Positions 12,496 through 23,329 of a DNA stretch of 64,000 bases are shown here, one piece after another. The notes below the pieces were generated by a model. The model saw nothing but the letters and a program-made list of their open reading frames with translations. It did not search any database and was not told where the DNA came from. This DNA comes from Paracentrotus lividus (taxonomy: Eukaryota > Echinodermata > Echinoidea > Camarodonta > Echinidae): the NCBI GenBank assembly GCA_940671915.1, contig CALNVZ010003426.1, positions 36,792,512-36,856,511 of the forward strand, read 5' to 3'. The first letter of the stretch is position 1, and every line of letters starts with the position of its first letter. The translations under genes were made by a program, and so were the position numbers.

Positions 12496-13181
12496 CTGTA
12501 ACAAAAAAAAAGAATGTTATAGCTTCATATAAACAGGAACAGCCCAGCCCCAGTCAACCTTATTTTGACAGGGCTTTTTGAGAGTGATGGGGAGGGGTTC
12601 CAATTGAGGGGAAAATTTTTGTGAACATCGATACATGTAAAGAGTATTCTTTGCTTTGTTATTTTCATTTTATTACAATTCATGCAAATCAGACAAATAT
12701 ACATGTATAAATTCCATTCAAAATTATTTCCATGAAACTCAATCTGCTTTTAAATTGCTTTGTAGCACAGTCAACATAATTCTTACATTTCAAATCATTT
12801 TGTTATTTATCTTTATCATTTTGTTAATTTCTTATACTAGTACAAATTGTTTATTGAAACCTACATGTATAAGGGACATCACTTACAAGCTTTGCTTTCT
12901 TAATTTTCTTTTATTTTCCCTCTTTTCAAAGAACCTCATTGATTATGGATATCATACATGTGTGTTTCATTTATTTTTGGACATCTTGGCAATACAACAA
13001 CTTTGAATATTTCTTGTCTAATTCTATGTTATTTTTGTCTGTTACATTAAGAAGGGAGCAAGAATGCATTCACTTGGTGTGAAGTACATGTATATGTAGG
13101 GATTAGACGCATTAAAAAAAAACAAGCTCAAATAGGACTCAATAGGACTATTGTTCTGCAAACAACTGAATGCTTCAGTGA

Positions 13182-13445
13182 GGGTGGTATCTCACTTCGC
13201 GGAAACAAAATTGAGACAGATTTGACAACATGGCATTGTCTCCTCTTTTTCCGCGACGAAATCTTTTGTCCCACGAACAAAAGGTTACGTGGTACAAAGG
13301 ACGGATTAGCCAGCATGCCATTGTACTAGATCTGTCTCCTGTAGCACACAAAAATCTGTCGCGGAGGCAGATGGAGACAGATATAGTGCAATGCCATGCG
13401 GGCAAATCTGTCTCAATTTTGTTTCTGCAAAGTGAGATAGCACCC
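13182..13445. mobile_element. 264-bp hairpin element, GGGTG/CACCC ends
   Basis: The ends GGGTGGTATCTCACTTCGCG and GCAAAGTGAGATAGCACCC are inverted repeats that continue for about 45 bp (acaaaattgagacagattt). TGA flanks both sides (13179-13181, 13446-13448), a 3-bp target duplication. Similar ends occur at 27164, 28541-28944 and 38893. It is non-autonomous with no coding frame of its own. Confidence 0.75.
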
Positions 13446-14293
13446 TGAGGTGCATCAAACACCAGACCGGCTCACACTCTTCCAGGATGTGCTTTCAGGA
13501 TAACAATAACCCACTTTAAATAGTTGTATGCTTGACCTATAGGAGGAACTGTGGATTATATAACAATGTAGCCTTTAATTAGGGAATGCTAAATCAACAC
13601 CAGGTTAAAAACATACATGTAGTTATATTAATAAATTTCAGGGTATGTTTAACCAAAAGGCCTTGAACAAAATTTTAATAGTTTAAAGCCTAAAGGGAAA
13701 AAAAAGGGAGAATTAGGATTTTTTACTATGTATATAAAATAATGATTTCAGTTTAAATTCTACATTGGATAACTTTTATATTCAACCACAGTGAATAGCA
13801 AATTGGTGCATTTCATAATACAATTGAGCAAGTTGGCCCTCATTGTGACGTCTATCCATCGCTTTATTCCTGAGAGATTAGTTGACTAGATGAGTTCAAC
13901 ATCATGAATTAATCAACGTGTTTCTCTTTCAAAATGATTACAAACCTAATTTTTTAAGCACTAAATTTTTCCTGGGAGCGCAATTAGATCCACTGATTAA
14001 TCCTTATTCTTCCCTTCACATTGGATTCATCGTTCATCTTTCTTTAATTTTTCAACATTCACTACTGTAGCAGACTTTCTACAGTGATGTAGGAAAAAGT
14101 TGTAATCTCATTACTAAGGTATTTCATGATAATGAATACTGGTGGCATATAAAAAAAAACGCACTAACTCCTTTGCAACCTAATTTCCATACCCTCTACA
14201 ATTCTAGTGAGCATAACTGGCAGGGTCTTCCCCACAAGGCCGAGGGTTCCTTTATCAGCAGACAAACATCCTAATGAAAGAAAATACTATATA

Positions 14294-15043
14294 TGGTCAT
14301 ATTCAGACTAAGTGGGACATTAAGCTGAAATTTTAACGTGGCGCTGTGCCTTTAAAAATAAAAATTAGGATCTGAAATCAACACAAAGGTTTTTTTACAA
14401 TACAGACAATTATTCAATTTCAAACACTATGTGATCCAGTTTTCTTACGCTGAATAATTAAGCAAACAGGAATTTGCATGTATGGGACTATGGTGCTTAT
14501 AATACCAATCACTTTTGTCAGTTTTTTTTTTTTTTTTTTGCTTAAAGTAATTTTCATGGACTACTCTAACATGGCATATAGATACAGGTAATTTGGATTT
14601 AGTTATTTACTTGAAATGTTGAATTTAAGGCACTGGTCGTGTTACTCACATTTTAGATGTCGTGTCACTCACAGCACATAGAGGTGGACCATTTCCCACA
14701 TAGAGCGAATGATTGATTAACACAATAAATGTCAGAGAGGTACACTATTCATATACATATACCAGCACTTATGGTACCCTTAGAGATCTACTTGGGCACA
14801 AATCCAACCATAACCAATGATGGTCAGAAACCCATGTCTTTTTTCTGTCGTGTCACTCACGCACTGTTTTTTAATCATAATTTCCAGGACCAATTGTAAA
14901 ATTCAAATCCAACTGGTTATGACACATGCCACTTCTACATTATACATAATATGGTAGTCATGATCCTTTCATAACCTACAAGTGCAAAGATATCACCCTT
15001 CTATCAGATCAAATGTCGTGTCACTCACGTTTGAATATGACCA
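14294..15043. mobile_element. TA-flanked element with GTCGTGTCACTCAC subterminal repeats
   Basis: The termini TGGTCATATTC and GAATATGACCA are inverted and flanked by TA on both sides (14292-14293, 15044-15045). The word gtcgtgtcactcac or a one-base variant occurs four times (about 14638, 14658, 14847, 15014). Such repeats could be transposase binding sites; that is inference. Confidence 0.6.
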
Positions 15044-15300
15044 TATGAGAAAAATCGGCCTCGTGGGAAACTCTGGATCCCCGGCCTCGTAGACCCACAG
15101 CCTCGTGGACCCTCCCCGAACTGGCCTATGTATGAATTATTTTGGCAGTTATAAGAATTTTGGAGTTATAAGAATGTTGAGACTAAGAGCTCCCCTTACA
15201 TGTGAATGTTTTCCAAAAAGAAATGTTTAATTTTTGTTTGGCAGCCATTTGAAAAATCTGTAAATTTCTCTTTTGAGATGCTTAATACACAAACACTGAC

Positions 15301-15348
15301 CTTTCTAACTGGCTCTTTATCTGAATTCTCTTTCCTGGGTCTACCTCT
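15301..15348 (-). CDS. 48-nt microexon encoding an AT-hook
   Basis: Between the acceptor TTTTACTTGCAG and the donor AAG|GTCAGT lies a 48-nt open stretch reading RGRPRKENSDKEPVRK. It begins with a textbook AT-hook core (RGRPRK), a minor-groove AT-DNA-binding motif. It is phase 0 at both ends, so skipping would remove one AT-hook without changing frame. Upstream partner exon 16854-16904 also ends in phase 0. Confidence 0.75.
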
Positions 15349-16012
15349 CTGCAAGTAAAACGGGGGAAAAAACAAATGAACCTGTTGAAAATGAAGTCAA
15401 ATAAATATGTACATGTATGTAACATATTTCCATTTGTTAGAAGTCACAATTGCAGGTAAGGGCAGAATGGAAGATTCCAGCTTTACAATTTGCATTTATA
15501 CATAACACTAGCCCTTTCAATATGAACCAGGAGCCACCTCAAGTCCTCAACTAGTCAATTCTGAAAAAAATGCAACATCCTGAGCAGTGTACATGTAGTC
15601 TAAATAAAACAGGCCCACTTGAATGATAACACACTAACTCACTATTCAATAAATTCATACCCCTATAAAAATGTTAACAACTTGCAAAGCATGTTCTTTT
15701 ATCTTCAAAACAAAAGTTTCCTTGTTTCAAATAAAATTAAAGGCTATTTCAGTCACTCTAATATCTATAAAGGTATATTTAAAGACTAGCTATTCATAAC
15801 ACATAGGCAATGAGAGTGTTGGTCAGTTCGCTCTCGCTTTAACAGAAAGTGAAGAACCAAGCAATGTATTTGTAGTAGAATAGACGGTCCTGGTTATTTT
15901 AAAGTCATTATACATGTACTACTTTTATTGTTTGTAATTTAGTTTTCAAATCTGATTAGCATCGTATTTTGACTTGTGCCGTTTTGTTTTAGGGGGTTTA
16001 CATGTATTCATT

Positions 16013-16300
16013 GGGTCGTGTGGCCTAGTGGTTAGAGCATTGGACTCATAATTGCACGGTTGTGAGTTAGATTCCCAGCTCGGCCATGATCTCCACTTTA
16101 ATTTAAAAAGGCCTAAGAGTACCGCTAATTTCTGTCATCTATAAGGTCAGCAACTATGACTGAGTAACTATTAAGACGTAAAATAGTTCCTACATTGTAT
16201 GTAATTGGTTATATATCAGCTTCGTGTTGATTAGCTTTGAAAGCTACTTTCCAAGTTCCTGGCTACAAGAGTTACTTTAACAGAAACAGAAACAGAAACT
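16013..16300 (+). repeat. tRNA-derived SINE
   Basis: The head (about 16014-16084) has a box A-like TGGCCTAGTGGTTAGAGCA, an anticodon-arm-like segment and a degenerate box B (GAGTTAGATTCCC). It is followed by an unrelated body with caactatgactgagtaac and a short (acagaa)n tail near 16280-16300. The degenerate box B and attached body argue against a working tRNA gene. Confidence 0.7.
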
Positions 16301-16447
16301 GGAATGAACCAAGGCACCCCTTCCCCTCCCATGAAATAAAGAATAATCAAACAGAACCAGCATCACTTTACACAAGCGAGATGAACATGAACAGTAAAAC
16401 AAATATGGATAATGTACAATTTGTTGAAAATCTTCTTTTTTTTTGGT

Positions 16448-16471
16448 GGGGGGGGGGGGGGGGGGGGGGGG
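16448..16471 (+). repeat. Poly(G) run, 24 G
   Basis: An uninterrupted G tract in the intron between 15301-15348 and 16854-16904. It is a likely assembly or sequencing trouble spot and a potential quadruplex former. Confidence 0.85.
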
Positions 16472-16853
16472 CTTTTTTGCATCAGATACACATACACTTG
16501 GGGAATGGGGAAAAGCAATGTTGAATGTGATGTCAAATCATCTACAATCCAACTGTACAGTATGTAAATTGTTATTGGCGATTATAATTTTGTACCAAGT
16601 GTGTCCACTAGGATCTGCCACAAAATAATGACTTCAAAAATTACAGCCATAGGTCAGCCTGGGATCAACATCACAGTTGACTGCATTCAAATGATATTAA
16701 ATCTCGACTGTATACAACTGAGCTCAATTGATTGCAATCAGCAGTGAGGTTGATCTCAGACAGAACAACATATTCTGTTTGTGCTCCCTATGCCTTCTCA
16801 TGTGCCACTCTGTTGCATTTTCAAGGCACATTATTTGAAATAGATTTAAATAC

Positions 16854-16904
16854 CTTCTTTGGTGGTCCAGCATCTTCCGATTTCACTCTCTTTTGTCTCA
16901 TCTT
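16854..16904 (-). CDS. 51-nt microexon of AT-hook/zinc-finger gene
   Basis: The acceptor ACAATTGCAG and donor AAG|GTATTT bound a 51-nt open stretch reading KMRQKRVKSEDAGPPKK. It is lysine-rich with no known fold. Phase 0 at both ends matches the end of 17460-19654 and the start of 15301-15348, so it can be skipped or included without a frameshift. Confidence 0.7.
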
Positions 16905-17459
16905 CTGCAATTGTAACATATGAGTCAAACCGAAAATAAGAAGATGCAATAAAGATGAAAAATAACATAACAAAAATGCACGTGATGGCATTTCACAAAG
17001 GATTACGTAGACTTAAAATTAAAGCCACACTTCAATTTCAATCGCATCCTGTAATTTCACTTCCAATCTAATTGATAGACTTCCATTATTAATGGCCCGA
17101 ACCCACAAGTATGGTCTCGTCGATGAAGTGATGGGTAGTATAAAGAACCCAACTAGGAACTTAATTGTCACTGTAAGTCTACTTTAACTCTTTGTGAAAC
17201 ACTCCCAGGTCAAGGAGTGATCATGATACTCCAATAACTCCACCCGAAAAGTAAAACAAAAGTTTGAATTGAGCAGGCACGCAAAAGATCAGATCAGCAT
17301 ATCAAATATTAGCAATAAAAATTGAAAGTATCCTAATATTGTTGGACACCTAAAGGCTGGACCCTAATAAGGCTACAAATAGAAATTACAATATTAAAAA
17401 GGTTTTTTTTTTTAAATCTCGTTTGGTAGGTTTAAATGCCTTCAATGTGGTTTGCTTAC

Positions 17460-19654
17460 CTTCTTAGGGATCTCTCCTTCTGTTCTGATCTTTCTAGGAC
17501 GCCCTCTTTTGTTGACTGTCATGATCTGTCCATCCATAACGACCATGTCCTCCATCACCACTTTCTGGAAGACCTTACCCCTCCTCTTGGAAGTAGGGTG
17601 GGCGCAGGGCACGGCTGTCGGGAAGCTTTCTTTGGTGATAGGTACAGCAACAGCTTTTCTCCTTCTGCCACGTTTCTTTGGTGGTTGTTTCCTCTTCACT
17701 AATCGAATAGTTAGATTGCCCTTTTTGGCGCTTTGACGGGTGACACGGGTGCTTCTGTTCTGTTTTGGACCAATCCATCGCCACATTGGCATTCTGACAG
17801 ACTTGATGTCACGTGAACTGTCCTGATGAGAAGATTCCTCACTGTCCGGACTATTTGGTTGCATATTTGAGGAATTTTCCTGATTTGCTTCAGACTGTGG
17901 AGGTTCTGTGTCGTCACCACTTTCATCAGCTTCTTCTGCTTCGCTGTCATGCTTTTCATCTGATGACAAGTCTGAATTTTGTTGAGTTTTAGAATCACCA
18001 GAAACTTCCTCTTCCTTGACTTCCACTGTCTGCTTAACCGCAGACATTAGCTTTGCCTTCATGGTTTGTATAGGTGTAGGCAAAGGAAATGATGGTGAAG
18101 CGATTGGTGATTCTGCATCTTCCTGGGAACTGACAGAAGATGGATTCTTATCAATGTCATGGTCAGGAGCAACAGAAGAATCTTCACTCTCCTCACTCCC
18201 ACTCTCCTGTGAGTAAGTATCTTGTGGGAGCTTTACATGTAGGTCATTACTAGCAGGGTGCAGGACATTGCTTATGTCATCAACTGGAGACAGCTGTGCT
18301 GGAATATTGTGATGCTTAGGCTTGTGGTGGTGACCTTCTGCTTCATCAGCTTCAGACTCTGAATCGGACTGTTCCGAACTGCTGCTGTCATCTGAACCGC
18401 TCATCTCAGACTGCATTTTCTCCCTGTCCCTTCTCTCCATTTCCATGACCATCTCTGCTACTGTATCTCGAACTCCCAGTGATCCAACACCAGGTAATGG
18501 AAGATTATTATTCACTGATCCTACAGTTTCTGGAATACTCTGAACAACCCTCTCATTCACAATTACTTCGCTTGAAAATGTTGGGTTTGGTTGAATGATG
18601 GGCATGTTTGGAGTACTGATGGGGCTATGCTCCGCTCTGTGTGGCAAGCTTGGCCTTTCTACATAATGGTCTCTACTAGGTTCTGTTACATTTGATTCTA
18701 CCTTCAGGTGATTTGTGTCGACTCCGTCCAATGGTACCTCTTGCCGCAAGTCGTCAGGATCACCATTGTCTACATTTTCTGCAGAGCTGCGCCATCCGTC
18801 GTGGCTCATCCCCATCATCATCCCAACCCTAGGGTGTCCAAAGTCTACATGATTCCTGGAATGGATGGCCTCTCTAGGGCTAGGATCGACCATTCCTCCC
18901 CGTCCTAGGTAAAACTCTTGCATTCTGGAGTCCCCTATACCCCTTGCAGCCATATCCATCATCATGCCTCGCTGCTGTTGAAAGAGTTCCTCAAACCTAC
19001 CTTTTTCAATGGCCGGTGGGGCCATGCCAAACATCATTGCCTGATTTTGTCTCATCATCTCTGCTTGGTATGGAAAACGCTCCTCTGTGCTCACTCTGGG
19101 AGGCGGCGCCCCAAAGAGCATCCTACCTCCAGTCTGCAGGAAGTCTGGATGATACCTCCCCTGTCCCATCTGACTGGCCATCATCATCAGGTTGCTACTG
19201 CGTTGTTGAAGCATGTTCCCCTGGTGCATCTCAGCCATCATCTGCGCCACTGCAAGCTGTTTGTTGCTCTCATCATATGCTGGCTCCTCTTCCCGACTCC
19301 ATCTCATCGGCTCCACAGGCTGGTGAACATTCACCACCTCCCGCTGCTCGTAAGGTCGATGGATTACGTTCCGTGGGTCTGGTTCCCGCTGCGGCACTTC
19401 TTCGCTGGCTCTGTAGCCCAGAGGGATACTCTGTGGATGCATGTTGACCCCAAATCCTCCGTAGCTTCTTCGGAGAAGGTTTTCATCTCCATGATAGGGC
19501 TGGCTTTCATGAGAGAGCTGTCTTGGGCCTCCATCTCGATGCTCCATGGTCTCCTGGAGCCCTCCCTCTACATGTAGCTGCTGCTGCTCCTCCTGGTGCT
19601 CATCAGCCAAGCCTGCTCCTAGGTAATGTGACAACTGTCTGGCATGTACCTGCA
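17460..19654 (-). CDS. Large exon of AT-hook/zinc-finger nuclear protein
   Basis: About 731 residues are encoded by one exon. It opens after the acceptor TTTTTGCGATTGCAG (19655 upward) and ends at the donor AAG|GTAAGC (17454-17459). The order is: Gln/His-rich start; a Met-rich central part with MMM and GMMMGM clusters (roughly residues 150-310); a Ser/Asp/Glu-rich acidic region (roughly 440-640); then basic DNA-binding stretches with an AT-hook-like KKRGRRRK (about 659-666) and a canonical RGRPRK (about 716-721). This suggests a nuclear chromatin-associated protein binding AT-rich DNA, with zinc fingers supplied by the last exon. In-frame sequence before 19655 is a poly(T)-derived FFFLF stretch, i.e. 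the intron tract, so the apparent ATG upstream is not used. A second acceptor, GTGCAG, lies 5 nt further in and would change the incoming phase. Confidence 0.75.
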
Positions 19655-19669
19655 CTGCAATCGCAAAAA

Positions 19670-20810
19670 GAAAAAAAAAATCAGATAAATGTGTACTTGA
19701 CAAACTCTTGGTGCAATCCAAAGTCAGAACTCAAGGCATACTTATTATAAAGAATAGAACTTGAATATTTGCAAAGGAATAACATAAAATTATTTGCATG
19801 TCCTCTGACTCATCACAAAAAAACCTCTCTAAAATCCATTTATATTTTTTCCTCTTTCTCAAAATTGTTGAGGTAACTCCGGTTTTTAACAGAGCATTCA
19901 ATTTATGACATTTTTTTTTTTTATGCAACAAATTTTGACTCTTTGAATTCCAAGAGATATAATCATGGAGTTGAAAAATTTCTAAATGGCCCGTCAAACT
20001 TTATAATTGGAATTATCGTAATCCAAATCCCCTCGTTTTTCCACATAGTCTACGGGGGACTTCAACCAACCTCCATTGATATTGACTGAACTTGCAAATG
20101 TGTGTGCACACTTTGAATCAGGGGGGCCGGACTTCAATTTTCAAGGATAGGACGTTTCTCTTTCTTTTTTTTTATGATGGATCAAAGGCCTACCAAAACA
20201 TAATTGATGCTAGAATCTATTATTACCTAGTAAGACTACACAACACAATTCTAGAGCCATGAAGTAAGGTCCGCGGGGGGGGGGGGGGGGGTCACTCCAC
20301 CACTTGATGTGCTACGCATGTGTGTCCCCAAAAAGCCTTTCAGCTTTTCGGCGGGGTAGACGCTTTCCTTAAAATACAAAAACAACTGTAGGGGTTTTTT
20401 TAATTTCAATCGCTATTTTCATAAAAATAGGGGTGTTTTCAGCGGAAATCGTTGTTTTGGAGTCAAAATTTCACAGTGTTTACCCCATTTAGGGTATGTT
20501 TTTCCAGTGTGCCGTTGAAAAGGGTGCAAATTTGACTTCATGCAATGAGACGTTTAGGGTCCAATTTCAGGGTGCAGGGACACGCATGGGTAGCCCTTTT
20601 TTGTTTTTAATTGACCCCCCCCCCCCCCCGGGACGTAAGTTAGAGAAATGTGTTGCTCAATTTCTTTTTTTTTCAAGTCAAAATATACAGCAGGATCCAG
20701 CAACTCTTATTAAAGTCATAGTCTACAGAATTGCATGGCTATACCATACATGTAACTTAAACCACTCCCTCAACATGCTCAAATGAACATGTGCTCTTGA
20801 CTTGACTTAA
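19670..20810. other. Non-coding intronic or upstream sequence with homopolymer tracts
   Basis: No exon is recognised. It carries a G run near 20274-20291 and a C run near 20617-20630. These may be the ends of a decayed inverted element, but the arms are not clear. Confidence 0.45.
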
Positions 20811-20966
20811 AGGGGAATCCAACCCAAGGAGAGAATCAACCTTACAAGAAAGAAGAAAATGAGAGGAGCAGTCTAAAAAAAGTTTCATCAAAATCGGTTA
20901 TAAAATAAGAAAGTTATGGAAGTTTGAAAAGTCTAGTTGTTCCTTCTATGGGGATCCTCAAATTGG
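20811..20966 (+). repeat. TTAA-flanked short DNA element, second copy
   Basis: It starts with AGGGGAATCC after TTAA at 20807-20810 and is near-identical, inverted, to 154-1. The window edge cuts the other copy, so the true right end of this one cannot be set; it may reach 21.2 kb. Confidence 0.6.
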
Positions 20967-21189
20967 CATCATGGGCTTCAAAATGGCCGATCTTATGGAC
21001 AACTCTCCATTCGTTTTATACACAAATTTTCAGATTTCCCCCATTTTCTTTCGAAATATATCTTACCTCCTTCTGAGCTCAACATATATTGTGTGAAATA
21101 TATTTTCCCATGGCATGTTTTGAGCTCAGAAGTAAAGAAGACATATTTCATGGGGGAAAGTGGGGGAAGGGAGGCCAAGTTGAAGAAAA

Positions 21190-21600
21190 ATTATAGTGAG
21201 CATTATTAGGCCTGAAAATATATTATTAGGCTACAGTGAGGGGGGGGTTCAAAGGACCTTTCTGAATTATGTTATGTTTCTTTTTTCTTCTTCTTCGATT
21301 AGATGACGATCACATCTCTATTTAAGCAAAATAAATTGCGAGCGTGTCAATTTTCTTCCACAAACTGAACGGTACCAGGGCCGGCGGAGCGTTTACAAAA
21401 GTTAGAGGGGGGGTCAAATTCAAGAAGAATTCATGTGAACATTATTAAGCCCAAAATTAGTATTATTAGGCCTACGGGGAGGGGGGGGGTTCGAAAGGGA
21501 CCTTTCTGAATTATGTTATGTTTTCTTTTTTCTTCTTCTTCTATTAGGTGACGATCACATCCTCTATTTAAGCAAAAATATGTTGCGAGCGCGAAGCGCG
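21190..21600 (+). repeat. Direct duplication of about 240 bp
   Basis: A block running from tattattaggcc through ggacctttctgaattatgtt, the ttcttcttcttc run and gacgatcacatc to tttaagcaaaa occurs at about 21220-21345 and again at about 21465-21585. Between the copies lies a GC-rich agggccggcggagcg segment. Confidence 0.7.
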
Positions 21601-23200
21601 AGCAGAAAATTCTACACTACTTTACTCAGGGATTAGTAAAATGAACTTTTTTTAGAGAAAAATCTGCGAGCGCAAAATGCGATCCAAAAATTCTGGCTTA
21701 TAATGACCTGAAGGTAGTGTATTCTAGACACATTTTGAAAACTGAAATCCCATCACTTCACTTTGGAACGTATGGAATCAGTCTTTCTGAGAGAATTTTT
21801 GCGAGGGCAAAGCACGAGCTGAAAAGTTTGGCTTACAATGATGCAAAGGCCGTATATTTATACACACATTTTCCCCTCTTTTTTTGGTTAAAATTATACT
21901 TAACGATCACCTCAATTTTTAAAAAAATAATTTGCGAGCGCGAAGCGCGAAAAGAAAAATTTACATAACATTAATATTAGGGACGCCAGGAATCAGTCAA
22001 TGTACCTTTTTGATAGAACTTTGCGAGCGCAAAGCGCGAGCCGAAAAATCTGGCTGAGGCCCATGATAAAAGATAGTATATTCTAGACACATTTGCATCT
22101 CCACTTTTGGACGTTCAGTCAATCTTTCAAAGAGAAATTTGCGAGCGCAAAGCGTGAGCTGAAAATTGTTGCTTATGACGTCAAGGCCATATATTTTACG
22201 CACATTTTCCCTTCGATATCTTTTTGTTTGAATCTTTTACTAGGCCTACAAAATGTACCTAACGATCACTTCCATTTTACGATAATAAATTGCGAGCGTG
22301 AAGCGCAAGCAGAAAATTTACTATTTTACAAATTGATAACTTTATTTATATGGGACACCAGGGATCAGACATTGTGACTTTTTGCCGGGCCTTTTAGAGA
22401 GAAAGTGCAAGCGCGAACGAAATATTTGGCTTATAAGGACCAGAAGGTATTCTAGACACATTTTAACAATTGAAATCCCTTCACTTCACCTTGGGATGTC
22501 AGGAGATCTTTCTTAGAGAAATTTGCGAGCGCAAAGCGCTAGCTGAAAATTTTAGCTTACAATGATGCAAATGCTGTATTTCTATACACATTTTCCCCTC
22601 TTACGTATGTCTTTTTGTTTAGATTATACCAAGCAACGATCATCTCCATTTAAAAAAAACTTATTTGAGAGTGCAAAGCCGAGCAGAAAAATTTACATAT
22701 TTAGGATGCCAGGGATCAGTCGATGAACCTTTTTGAGAGAAATTTTACTCCTCCTTAATAATTTTATTCACTGATAATCCCCACCTCTTAGAATTCCGTT
22801 GGGGCCTTTGTTCATTTGTTGCCCCTTTGTTTGCAAAGTGCCCCTGTCTGGGTATTTACTGATCTCAGGAATGAAAAATGGCAAGTCTCCCCATTCAGAA
22901 TATCCAAATATATTCGACAAATCTCTTGCCATGAATAAGATATGACAACATATGAAAGACTTGTAAATATGAAAAAAATACACACATTTAGCTATGTTGA
23001 GAGTGTAGATCTAGATTCTACATGTATGTCCTTTTTCTAGGTAACGATCACTTCCATTTTAACAAAAATAAATTGCAAGCACGAAGCGCAAGCAGAAAAT
23101 TTTTAACTTTACTTATATGGGACCCCAGGGGTCAGTCAATGTGCCTTTTTGAGAGAACATTGTGAGCACGATGTGCGAGCCGAAAAAGTTGACTTATAAT
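21580..23200 (+). repeat. Tandem array built on gcgagcgcgaagcgcgag boxes
   Basis: About twelve variants of the box gcgagcg-aagcgcgag lie at about 21588, 21666, 21800, 21931, 22021, 22138, 22289, 22400, 22523, 22664, 23072 and 23160. Three sub-types alternate (followed by cagaaaattta, ccgaaaaa-ctggctta, or ctgaaaa-ttgctta), giving a higher-order unit of about 340-375 bp. Between boxes recur gacacattttg and aacgatcac. The last unit is interrupted by unrelated sequence (about 22745-23030). No protein is encoded. Confidence 0.8.
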
Positions 23201-23329
23201 GACCTGAAGGTGGTATTTTAAACGCATTTTGCCTCTTCTTCCCATTCTTCTTCTTTTTCTTTCTTTTCTTTTTTTTTTCCTTAGAAAATAAAAAAATTTC
23301 TGGCAAAAACCTTGGGGGTGGGGGGGGGA

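Larger units (their letters stand above)
12508..15300. other. Intron of the AT-hook/zinc-finger gene
   Basis: No exon is visible. It contains two hairpin elements (13182-13445 and 14294-15043) and a short tandem repeat of ggcctcgt-ggac words near 15055-15115. The word ccacaaggccgaggg near 14232 is partly its inverse. Confidence 0.5.

Noticed and set aside
16014-16084. Functional tRNA gene
   Set aside because: Box A is good but box B is degenerate, the stems do not pair fully, and a SINE body follows.
18918-19577. 219-codon plus-strand open frame
   Set aside because: It is antisense to the AT-hook gene's large exon, whose composition and splice sites fit coding use; the plus frame has no domain.
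21580-23200. CRISPR-like array
   Set aside because: The boxes are diverged, spacers are not unique (they repeat in a three-step order), there are no cas genes, and the context is an animal genome.
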